A stretch of 64,000 nucleotides of DNA from Hanleya hanleyi. Taxonomy: Eukaryota > Mollusca > Polyplacophora > Lepidopleurida > Hanleyidae. The notes under the pieces were generated by a model. The model saw nothing but the letters and a program-made list of their open reading frames with translations, made no database searches and was not told where the DNA came from. Shown in pieces: positions 38,901 to 50,900 of this stretch. How positions within the stretch are numbered: position 1 is the first letter of the stretch; each line of letters starts with the position of its first letter. Position numbers and translations under genes: made by a program. The DNA is taken from NCBI GenBank assembly GCA_036873755.1, contig JAVTVY010045443.1, forward strand, positions 62,001 to 126,000. Direction: 5' to 3'.

Positions 38901-41900
38901 TAACGGACTAGTAAAAATATTTGCGGACTGGTTACATTTTTGGCTCACCAGTCCGGTGGACTGGTTCAAATTTTTCTTAAATTCGAACACTGGGATGTAC
39001 GGACAGGTGGGACATTTGAATGGCTTTCCTCCATTATGCCGTTTGTGGTAAGTTACGACTCTCGGATTCTGGAGGGGAGGAAATTTGGCTTAATGTCACA
39101 GTCAAGTTTGTTTCACTCATATGGTGACAGTCAGTTTGGTTGGTGGAGGAAGCCGGAGTACCCGGAGAGAACCACCGCCCTTCGGCAAGTAACTGACAAA
39201 CTTTCACACATGGACCAGCTTGGCTCGAACCCGTGCCGGTTCAGCGGTGTGAGGCTAGCGGTCACCAGCGAAGCGCCTTAGACCACTCGGCCACCGAGGG
39301 CCCCCTCGGATTCTGTTTCCAAATCAGAGTTATTATGCTCAATATCAATCGCCATCTGAAAAAAGAAAAAGGAAACATTTAAAAACAATGTTTGTGTTTT
39401 TTATCAAAGCAAACCTTTTATTACATCAGTGCCATTTTCCTCCTTTGGAGATCCCCTCTGCAATAGAAATTAACTCCCTTGACTGACCGCTAGGTGGCGT
39501 GCTTCCGCGCATGCGTCTTCCTCTTTTTCCCTACTGCAGTGACGTTATAGACGTGCCTTTGATGGCCGCAGCGTGAGGGGAGGATGGGTTGGGTAGATCC
39601 GATGTAATAAAAGGTTTGCTTTGATAAAAAACACAAACATTGTTTTTAAATGTTTCCTGTTTTCTTCTCAAAGCTTCACTTTTATTACATCAGTGCCAGA
39701 CTCCCAACGGAGGCGGTTGGGACGCCGGTCATCTCATTTCGCATAGTGTGAAGCACGCCCTAGCCCATAGGGAGTATCCTGATAAATTCCCTTCTTAAGT
39801 GTAAGATGTAGGGAACTCACAGGGAACAGGTGAGATGGTGAGCTGGTGGTAAAGAACCGACCGCAGTCCCGTCATCTACTCTATCCATCGCCACGAGAAG
39901 GCGAGGTATGCCCTGTCATCACTGTGAAGTCCCTTCCTCTTGCACGTGGATATAGTTGTATGACTTACCGAGGTAAGGGAAGTCTTGAACTTGACACTGC
40001 TGCTCCCCCCCTTTCTTTGAGCTGCTAACGGATTACACGTTGTGCTGCAACTAATGGTCCTAATGCAGCTACCCCCTCAGCCTGAACTGACAGATCACGT
40101 AAATAATGATCAGCAAAAGTCGAATTTGAACGCCAGGCACACGAGGCGGTAATTTCATCAACGGAAAGGTTTCGCCACAATGGCCATGACGCAGAGAGGG
40201 CTCTAATCTCATGGGACGAAACGGTAGACAGCAGTGGAGGGGTAACAATAGCCAATGTGTAAGTCCAATGAATAAGTCTTTTTAACCAGGAAGCCACTGT
40301 ATTCTTGGTAATGTCCGATTTAGCTCCTGGTTGTAGAGAGAGGAATAGTAGCCGTCGACTACCTCTATTGGGGTCCGTTCGTAGAATGTAGTGACGAATG
40401 GTACGAACAGGACATAAAAGTCTATCTTGGTCTAATGACTCGTCTAAAATATTTGTCAGTGCCGGGATCTCATAACGGCGTTGTATGCAAGGTCCCGGGC
40501 ATGTAGTCTCATTTTTGGCTATGAACTCTGGTATGGTTCTGAACGATATACGAGTCCACCCATCAGTCCATCTTAGAGAAGCTCTTTCTAAAGCATGGAG
40601 TTCAGAAATCCTAGTAGTAAGAGCGAAGGCCATGAGAAAAGCTGCCTTGAACGATACTGCTCTGATGCTTGCGTCGGCTAATGGTTCAAAAGGCGGTCGG
40701 AGCAGGGCACTAAGGACTACACCCAAGTCCCACTTCGGTAAAAGTTGACGAGTACGACGGGCTTGTAAGGCAAAGGATTTAATAAGAGCTGCAATGTTGG
40801 CGTCTTGCCCAATTTCAATCCCTGCCGTTAAATGAAGAACTTTACTAAGTGCTGATCTGTATCCTTCAATAGTGGATGGCTGGAACCGTCTGTCATGTTG
40901 AAGGTGATATAGAAAGTCAGCAACTATTGGAATAGTGGCAGAGTAGGGAACGTAGTTACGGCTGTTGCACCACTCCACGAAATACTTCCACTTTGACTGG
41001 TAGAGGTGTGTGGTTGATTCTCTGTTTGCACCAACCATAGCCTCTGCAACCTCGCTTGAAAAGCCTTCCGCTGTGAGTGACTGCTTGATAGCCTGCACGC
41101 GTGAAGATTGAGCCACTCGGGGCGCTGGTGATATACTCCTTGACGATGCTGACTGAGTAGTGACCACCACGCTGGCAGCCGCCGAGGTGTGTCTGTTAAT
41201 AGTTGTACTAGATGAGCGAACCAGGGTCGATGAGGCCACCATGGAACGATCAGAATGATTATGCAAACATGGTCCTGGATCTTCTGAAGCACTGATTGGA
41301 TGAGCGCCAGTGGCGGGAATGCATAAGCTATCAGATTGTCCCAACTGATTGACAAGGCATCGATTGCATGGGCCTGCGGATCGAGTACTGGGCTGACGTA
41401 TAATGGAAGCTGGGTGTTGTGTCTTGTTGCAAACAGATCGAGATGTGGCTGTTCCCAGATGATCGAGATCTGTTTGAAGACATCGGGATGTAGACGCCAT
41501 TCCGTCTGTAAAATCCGATCGGGTCTGGACAAACTGTCTGCTATCACATTGAGCCGACCCGGGATGTGACGTGCACGAATGTGACAGTGGTTCTGTTGAG
41601 TCTCTAGAAATAGTTCGAGTGTCTTCAGGAACAAAGGGTGAGACTTCGTGCCGCCCTGTTTGTTGATGTAATGCACCACTGTGCTGTTGTCGCATGCCAC
41701 TAGAACAGATGATAGATGAAGATGATGCCGCCAGTGACGTAGTGCATGAAGGATGGCCAACATTTCCAGGATATTGATGTGGAGACTGGATTCCTGCTGT
41801 GACCATCTTCCGGATACCTGTAGATCTTCCATATGAGCCCCCCATCCCGTCAGCGATGCGTCTGTGAAGAGGTGATGGGCTGGGCGAAATGGATGTAGCG

Positions 41901-44900
41901 ATACTCCTGACATTACGTTGTAGCGGGACTGCCACCAATGGAGGTACTGTCGAAGATGATGTGGAACAGGTATTCGCGGATTGAAGCTGAGTGAGCGAAG
42001 ATAAGGATGAAGATGAAACTGCAGTGGACGAAGATACAGTCTGCCGTGCCGTGTCAAGTCCTGGGCGGAGGTTAGAAGGCCTAGAAGAGCCTGCCACTGC
42101 TGTAACAACCGGAACGGAGATGATAAAAAGGCGTTGATTTGTAGCTGTATCTTGGTCCACCGATCCTCTGGAGGCAGGGCAATCGCTCTCTCCGTATCGA
42201 ACATTGCTCCGATGTATTTCCGTTGTTGCGCTGGAGACAACTCCGACTTGTCTGGATGGGGTATGAATCCCAGTTGTCTGAGTACCTCTAGAGCAAAGCT
42301 TGTCTGGGAAGAGAGGACCGCCGGATTGGGTCCCCACAGTAGAATATCGTCTATGTAGGCCTCTATATTGACGCCCCGAAGATGGAGATATGTGACGACT
42401 GGGTTTGTGATTCTCGTGAAGCACCATGGGGCGACGGAGATACCGAAGGGGAGGACCTGCCATTCGAATCTTCGTTTGCCTACTGTGAATCGCAGATAAC
42501 GCCGATGAGATGGGAATATGGGGACATGGAGGTAGGCGTCCTGCAGATCGATGGATGTCATCCATGTGCCCGGAAGTAGACGGGACCGAAGTGACGGGAT
42601 AGTCGCCATCTTGAATTTCGGTGGTGGGGCTAGACAGTCTCTGTTGAGTCGACGCAAGTCTATTATCATGCGCAGCTGGCCCGAGTCCTTCTTCGGGATG
42701 ACAAAAACGGGACTGTAAAAACCGGGTGAATTCTCGCTCGGAGGAAGTTCCCGTGCTGCGCCCTTGTCGATGAGTATTTGCACCGACGTCAACAAAGTCT
42801 GCAAATGTTCTGGCCGAACTGGGATCCGAGATGGCTTGGGATGAGCGATGAGACGAGGATAATGTTGAAACGTCAAACGGAAGCCGTCTCGAAGGGTACG
42901 TTTTACCCATGCGTCTGGTGAGATGAAGTCCCAGTTCTCCCAGAAAATTTGCAGGCGGCCGCCTACTACTGGGTGGTGAAATTGGTGAAATTGTGGAATG
43001 CTGTAAACGTTTAATGGGGAAATGATAGGATGATTTGGTGGACCATGAGCGAAGTCAATCCCGACGTTTTCCACCTCTTCCTTTGTTGGAGGACTGGTGT
43101 TGCTTGCCGAGGAACTTTGGTCGTCCTCCACCCTGTTGCTGGTTAAAGGGACGAAAATCTTCCTGATGATATTGCTGGAACTTCTGTCCCTTTTGCCACT
43201 TTGTAGGCTTTCCGAGCGAACCCTTGTGCTTGCCATACTGACGGTTGGAGCCACGCTTGCCGGATGAAGCCATACGAGAATATCTCTCCTCTCTCATGTC
43301 TGGTACGCACTGGCGGACCGCTCCGTTGAAGAGGGTTTCCGATGCCAACGGTTGTAGCATGAGCTGACGCTTCGCTGATTCAGGAACATCTGTTCTCGCC
43401 AGCTTCAGGTAGGTTGATCTTCGAGCATGGATTATGGATGAGTAAGAGAAGACCATATTTTCCATAATATGGGCATTAGCTCGGTCCAGAGACTCTGTGA
43501 AACCCTGCAGGAACTCGAGTTCACTAGATGATATTTGAACCGAATGATCTTTACCACGTCGCAGATCGATGTCGTTGAGCATCTTAGTAGACGCTGAAAT
43601 GAGGCAATCTGCATATGAAGAAATTCTATGTTGGTTCAGTAAACTTTCCTCCACAACTCGGGCTTGGGTAACAGGAAAATCCAGTTGTGTGGGTTTATTA
43701 TTCGTCAGAATGAGATCCAATTCCGCATCCGCTGGCGCCGACTTGGCGGGTAATATGGCCCGATGCATGGAATATGTCTTGTATTGACCCGGACGCTTCG
43801 GTAGAAGTGAGAAAGATCTTGTTCGTTGTTCATCCAACAAACTGAAGAGATGAGGAAACTGCGTTGAGGGCGGAAAGGATGTCGGAGATGATCCTACCGT
43901 ATCCACGGGAATATCCTCTAAGTTCGCAGCGTAAGTCTGACGTTTCCGCTTCTTTTCTTTGTCTTTATTGGGATCAGGAAGTGGTAAATTCGGGAGTAAT
44001 TGATAAACTGCCGCCATCTTGGATCGAAGTGTGAGTTTATCTCCCTTCCCAGTGTCAGACTCAGATGAAGCAGATCTTTTGTGACTGTCCGTCGAAGAGG
44101 CTGGTGATCTACTACGACGACGGCGGTCATCAAGACACTCTTCCGATGTAGGGGATTCATCATGAACCCTGTTCTGTTCCACGGGATCATAGGCTCGGTT
44201 TCTGGAACCTGATCTGGAGCGCCGGTGTCCTGAAGAACGGGAACGCGTGCGCCTACGTGGTCGTCTAGGATGGGGAGAGCGAGATCGACTGTGGTCGGAA
44301 GTTTTCCGTCTCCTCTTCCGTTCCGGAGATTTGATTAAGGGCCTGACTTCTGCCTTGTCCTTGGGCTGATTCTCTTTAATCCGATTCCGCTTTTGTGGCG
44401 AATCCGATTTTTTATCGTGCCCCGTCTTAGGAGATTGCTTCCGCTTCAATGGCTTGGAACGCTCCATAGCCCGGCCCCGATCTGAAGTCTCATGCCGTTT
44501 CCGTGGCTCAGTCGGTTTTTTAGAATGCTGAGATTCGGATTTATGGCTCTTATCCTTGTCCGTATCTCTGGGATTCCCATGTCGATGGTTGGAATCCGTC
44601 GGTAGTCTGGCTGATACGACCTGGTCCCAGAGTTGGTGAACATCAGGCGTCCGTTTCCGTTTCAGTGGTTCGGTCGATTTTTCCCTTTGCCGGGATTGTG
44701 AAATCTCCGTAGATACGGCCCGCTTGTCAGGTTTATCCGCAATTACGGGCATCGGTAAAGCTGTTAATTGAGTCAACTCCGGGTCCACGGCTCCGGGTGA
44801 ATCAACATGCAAAATATACCCCACATCCTCATCTACGGGACTCATTGTGTGGACTGATTTCCTCTGAGAATGATGTTTTCTCTTTGGTTTCTTTCTCCGC

Positions 44901-47900
44901 TTAATGGGCGGGGTCGAATCCGGGACACTGGAGCTGACATCTGCCCGTTGATCGGCCCTAGTTTCACCATGGTCCGGACTCTCGGATGAAGAATGATGCA
45001 CCTGCCCGGCCGTAAAACTTCCCGATGGTGTGGATTGATTTTTCCATCCGGAAGGCTGAATTCTCGGCGACGAGGCTGTACTATGTACATCGTCCGTGTT
45101 GACGGGTCCTTCTCTGTACTGGAGTGGAAGAATTCTCTTCACCACTGTACCGGGCTTTTTCACAAATTGACGGCATTTAGTACACCGCCGACCAGTAGAG
45201 GGGGTAGATACATTAGAAGCAGACATTATAGAATACTCCTAAGCTAAACTACGCGCAAAACTTTCACTAACAATACTATCAGTATATAAACTTAGCGAAA
45301 CTCGTTGAGCTCTCCAAGGCACGTCTATCTCCTAGACGTGCAATAGGAAAAAGAGGAAGACGCATGCGCGGAAGCACGCCACCTAGCGGTCAGTCAAGGG
45401 AGTTAATTTCTATTGCAGAGGGGATCTCCAAAGGAGGAAAATGGCACTGATGTAATAAAAGTGAAGCTTTGAGAAGAAAACAGAAGAATTACTGACTTGA
45501 ATTCATCCGGAATATCAATAATGAGCGTAAACTTGACGGCTTGCATATCATTATTGCGGATTTGAATGTCTTTCCACCGTTATGCAGTCTGTAATACGTT
45601 ACGCGTCTGGTTGTCTTTTACACTGTTTTGGCATCTCCAAAATAGGGAGTTTACACCCGATATAAATCACCATCTGGAAAAGAAAGATGACAACAAATTT
45701 CTATTCAGTTTATGTTTGGTGGAATAATTATTTATCACAGTTTGCTTGCTCCTGAAAAACTTTTTTCAGTATATGCATCACCGCGAATTCCTCGGCCGTA
45801 AAATATTCTGAATCGCCGCGTTCGTTGGAAATGATACGTTTCTAAATTATTTTTGTCTGAACAGTGCAAAGATATGTTTTCAGTATCATAGCTGGGAATC
45901 TCAACTTTCGTGTCAAACGGAAGAGAAATCCGAAGTCGGAACCAAACAGGCGCGTTTCTGGTTTTTGGGCGAGGCGCACATGGCATACAGTCGCCAAAAT
46001 TAATGCAACTATATCCCGACCGAGTGCGGTTGTATTTCATTTAGATTGTGTACCTCTCAGGACTCTGGGATAATAGTTCAGTTGGAAGATCCTATCGTAT
46101 ATTTCACAAAAAATGGGGTTGATTGTAAATCGAAAGATGGCAGTATATTTGGATATATTGATCAGTTGGGACCGCAAAAATCACTATGAATGAGCAACAA
46201 CAACGGCAGCGTTGTTGAGTAGTCATTGTACAGGACGCTCACAGATGTAGAACAGTTGATGTTAGAATAAACTTTCTGTGTTTAATAAAAAGAATATGCG
46301 TATACGAAAAGATTTGTTAACAGACCAGGTTTACATCATGCGACCATGTAACCGACAATGATCTCTACCCCGCGACGAAGGATCCGTAGTTCAAATGTCT
46401 GGTAAAACTTCAGCAATATATTTTGTAAGACCGAATGAAACGCAACTTCCAGTTCTTCATTTTGATATTTTCAGTATAATATTGAACGTATGCAATGTTT
46501 AATATCGCACGTCCCCGTAAACCGGCAGTATTCTCAATTTAATGACCATGAAAAATCGCGGTTCAAACATTGGATACATTTCGTTTGAGACATAATTAAA
46601 ATCAACTTAGTTGTTACAATTGGTTATGTTCAAAGTGCTCAAAAAGTTTGCAAGGTTGGTCAAATACTAAATCTAAGGAAACTCGTTGATCTGGAAGTTT
46701 TTTTCATCGCTACATAAGCCCACAATAATATCAATCTTGCGACCACGAGAAATGGGGGATTTTCGAATATTTAGGATCGCGGTTTCTCGCGAATGGGCCG
46801 TTTTCGATTACTTAGGAAACAGTGTCACGTGACTTGGCAAAAAATGCCCGTTTTCGAATTTACTTAGGGCCGCGAATACTTAGGGAACTTACCGTAATAT
46901 AAACAGACAAATTCGAAAATCTTTGTTCCAACCTTAACCCCACTTTGAAGGCTCTTGTTCTGGGACCGTATGCTTTTGAGGTAAGGCAACACCTTTTTAT
47001 TTGTATGGTAGAATAAATCATTTATCATTCTCCAATCTTTCAATACTTCACGCTAGTCATGATTAGCAGTGAATACATTTTCCCTACATTAGCCTTAGAT
47101 TTCTCAATGTCTGTTCTTCTCATACAAAAAGTTGCTATCATTTCTTTAATTTATCCATGACCGCCAGTACTCTCATGAAATGATCATGTCAATAACTATG
47201 TATTTCCTGAAATAATTATGTTTTTAAATAAAACTTGCAGAAATGAAGTTTGCATTGAACAAATTAAAGAGCTCTTAAACTATGTTGAATAATGAATACA
47301 AGAATCTGTGAAATATTTCAATGTAGATACTGCTGGGTTTATACGACATTTATTCTATGTTCTAAATTGACAAAAATGTGAAAAAGCATACAATGAAAGA
47401 GTCGTCAAAACATACCCTCCATCCCATAAGCTGATTGGTTAGAGTTGACTTCCCACAGTTAGGTGCACCAATAATAGCCAGTCGCAATATTTTGGCACCA
47501 GGTGGCGTATCGGGGGTAAGAATGGCTCGCCATGTTTGATCACCTGAAATACAAGAAACAGTCAAAACAGTTCATATTTTGTAATTTAAATATATTAAAA
47601 ATATTATGACCAAGTTTTATGGATTATTTGAGTAATTTTCATCTTGTCTTCTTAAAATATTAATCAAGAGGGACTTTTTCAGTCCAAACAAAATGACGAT
47701 AAATCTTGCCTGCACATAATGGATTACTTCCCTTGTCATGTGCCTTTCAGATTCATTAACAGAGATGTATTGGATTTGTATTGCATATATTCTAGGATTT
47801 AATTTCTGCTAAATTGGTATAATTTCAGTAAAATTTTGTTAAATCTTATAAATTTAGTCTGAAAGTACAGTTTATTCTAGCAGTTAGAATCCAGGGATGT

Positions 47901-50900
47901 AGTATGAATCTACTCCACTCAGGGTAAGTTTAGATAACTCCTACACATGCAGCTGCAGAAATGAGAATGGCTTATCTCCCTTCCACTAATGCCAACAGCA
48001 GTTATCAGATAATCTGTTGAAAGTACTCAGAAATCAAAAGATATACGAGGCAGCTCAAGTATGTTACCTGGCTTCAATCCAATGTTTCTGTTAAGTTTCT
48101 GGGAATTTGGCGATGTTGGTATTGCAGGATTTATTGCAGTGGCATTATCAAATCCAAAGAAAGGTACTGGTTTCTCACTCTCCTGGCTGGAAGGTACTGG
48201 TTTCTCACTCTTCTGGCTGGAAGGTACTGGTTTCTCACTCTCCTGGTTGCTCTCTGTGTTGTAAAACTGCTTGTTTTGTAACATGCAGAAAAGTTGGCTC
48301 ACACATTTTATTCCTGATAATCCAAGAGAAGAAAAGAAATTGCAAGTTAGATCACACATAAACTCTGCAACCATTAGTTCATGTGTTTTCCTTGAGGTGG
48401 ATTGCTGGGTGAGATTTTATTCTGTTTTGAGTACCATCTACTATCTATTTTTGTAGAAATTAAGTTGAAGAAAAGTATATAAATTGTTTTGATAAACTCG
48501 AGATTCCACAGACTTGCTAGTAATACATGACTAGCACAAAATAAAGTTCATCCTTAACAATGAAGCTGTGCAGATAGCACCAGCACACATTGAGACAGTA
48601 GTTCATCATGGTTCGTTCATCCAGTCTCTTTCCTATCTCTTTAACCTAGGAAATATGTTGAATCAATGATAACTGGAGCTATTTTTCAGCTAAAGTTGCC
48701 AAAATTATCACAAATGTAAGTACAATGGTCCTTTCTTGTTATACATTCTAGCCTCACTATAAGGTACCTGATAGAAGGTGGGTGCTATGGTGTCCCCCAA
48801 ATTAATAAATGCATATTATTTCAGCTCTTTTATAAGGCTGAAAATCTATAAGTTTTGCCCCCCAATAATAGTGTTACATATTTATTCCAGTTATCAATAG
48901 TTAAAAAAAACTGCCACATGTTAAAGAGATGGGAAAAAGAGTGAGTGAATGAACCTCCGACTCATATACCTGCTAGTGCTATCGGCACAGCTCAGTTGTT
49001 AAATGATTATTGATTTGTGCAAGTCAAAGATTGTGAACTTGACATCTGGGAGTTTGACCACCGGTAGCTGTCCTCAAGGGGATGGAGGGAAAATTTGATT
49101 GGGAGGGAGGGGGTATGCTCAAGGTTGAGTGACTGAGTAGGATTTAACATCGTTTTCAACATTGTTTCAGTCATCACGACGGTGCCTACATGTGCCAGAA
49201 CACAAGAGTGCTCACAGTTCGTATTATCCTGGACACTGATCAGCCCAGCCAATACAGCAGCGGGTCACCTATCCAAGTATTGACCGGGCTCAACGTTGCT
49301 TAACTTCAGTGATCTTACCAGAACCGGTGTGCCCAATGTGATACGCTGTACTGGGGACACGGTAGGATCAGGCTTGCAATTAAATTTCCAATGATGTACC
49401 TATATAGTCGTTATAGTCACCAAATCAATGATTTTCAATCCGGTTTTCTCTCACATGTTCTCTGATACTCACAGAATGAAATGTAAGTCATCTCATTTGA
49501 ATATTTCGTGAATTTTGGTAGTATTAAACGAAAAACATTCACTCGAACGTCTATCACTTTTGGGGACTACAAAAATACATGCAATGTTGTTGTTGTTTGA
49601 TACGTCATTTAAAGCCAGTCACATCTCTCGTGGAACAGTCATGAACAGAGATGCTCGCTGAAAAACTGGATCTGGTGACCTCTAATATGCTACCTGAATG
49701 AGCATTTCACCACTTATTTTGAGGCTTGTATATAATATTTTATTTTGGCACTACAAACCGTAGCTCATAGTGGCCAAACCTCACTAAAGCTCACCAATTT
49801 GCCCATGTCCACGAATCGATTGCATACATCTCACAACGATGATGTATCAGTATGAACAATGCTAATGTAAAATAATACTCTGTTGAAGTTTTGTGATGCC
49901 TTGGAAATTACAAAAAATCCTGGAAATATAACTATTCTGACCATTTCTTGTGATTAATGAGTGAAGGATACTACTATTATCCCCCGCCGGACCCCAGTCG
50001 GGAATATAGAATTAGGTCCAGAGCGTGAATTCTTACTGTGCCGGGTTAATGTGCAACATTGTAGCGAGTACTCAACAATGTATTGTCGATCGTTACAATT
50101 CAGCAAAAACAATGTTGCGTGATCATTACAATGTGGCACAATTATACCCTTTTTACCCCTTTGTAGGTCCTCATATTATGGCTCCTGAATGTATATGTGT
50201 GTGTGCATCACGTTTTCCCATTAACATGGTAAATTGAAAACTATTGATTAAATTTACAAATTTTAAGTGAAGGTATAATTGGGGAATAGCTTTCTTGCTA
50301 TTAATTTTGAGGTCACTAGGTCCAAGGTCAAGGTTACTTGAGCTAGAAAACCTGTAAACAAGAGAGAAATCTTCAGTTTAGGTTTATGAATTACATTGGG
50401 TACATAGTGCCGATGGACCAAAGAAGAAAGTTATTTATGTTTAGGTCAAAAGGTCAAAGGTAAAGTTCACTCAAGCCCGGGAGCCTGTAAATAAAATGGC
50501 AAATCTCCTGTTCCATGTCCAGAATTGGTTCAAAACTTGATGCCTACGTTGCATAAGAGCAGAGAATAACCCTATTTACTTTGAGGTCAAAACGTTAGAC
50601 AAAGTCCAAGGTCACCTAGGTCAGAAAATGTGGGAAAAGTGGGAAGTTGTGAACTCCAGTTCAGAGATGTGGATTATGATCAAATTCCAAGTATACCTCA
50701 AACTCATTACAAGTAACGGTAATTGATTTTGATTATTACCTCTCGACCAAATTTGGCCAAAGAGTTATTGTCACTGGCATCATCTGTCTGGCCATCCATC
50801 TGTCCCTATTTGGAGTGGACAAAATATCTCTTGAAGGACTATAGCCAGGCTCTCCAAATGCATACAGCAGTTACCTTTGGTGATGAGTCAGAAGCCTATG

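Larger units (their letters stand above)
39371..45482 (-). mobile_element. Intact DIRS-type tyrosine-recombinase retrotransposon in ERAL1 intron 3
   Basis: Family architecture: DIRS elements carry gag, RT/RNase H and a tyrosine recombinase, and end in inverted terminal repeats with an internal complementary region used to form a circular intermediate. Seen here: inverted repeats of ~115 bp (39417-39531 versus 45346-45460) that look identical by eye; an internal complementary region at 39606-39698 whose first half is the reverse complement of the left outer end (39371-39423) and whose second half is the reverse complement of the right outer end (45444-45482); and three long uninterrupted ORFs on the minus strand. 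No target-site duplication is seen, as expected. Intact ORFs and matching termini suggest a recent insertion. Confidence 0.95.

Noticed and set aside
39200..39304. Possible tRNA-Ser/Leu gene on the minus strand
   Set aside because: A and B boxes are present, but the sequence is the head of a SINE with flanking 11-bp duplications and a SINE body.
41243..42910. A 961-residue frame with a Ser/Thr-rich first half ahead of the DIRS recombinase
   Set aside because: The first ~555 codons overlap the RT gene in another frame and read as a shadow of it. Only the part from about 41242 has recombinase features.
48580..48660. Minus-strand block starting after TTTCCTAG near 48645 as an extra ERAL1 exon
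   Set aside because: Exon 1 (55.3 kb) joins exon 2 (48313) directly in phase and the full CDS is already a multiple of three. No donor fits without breaking the frame.
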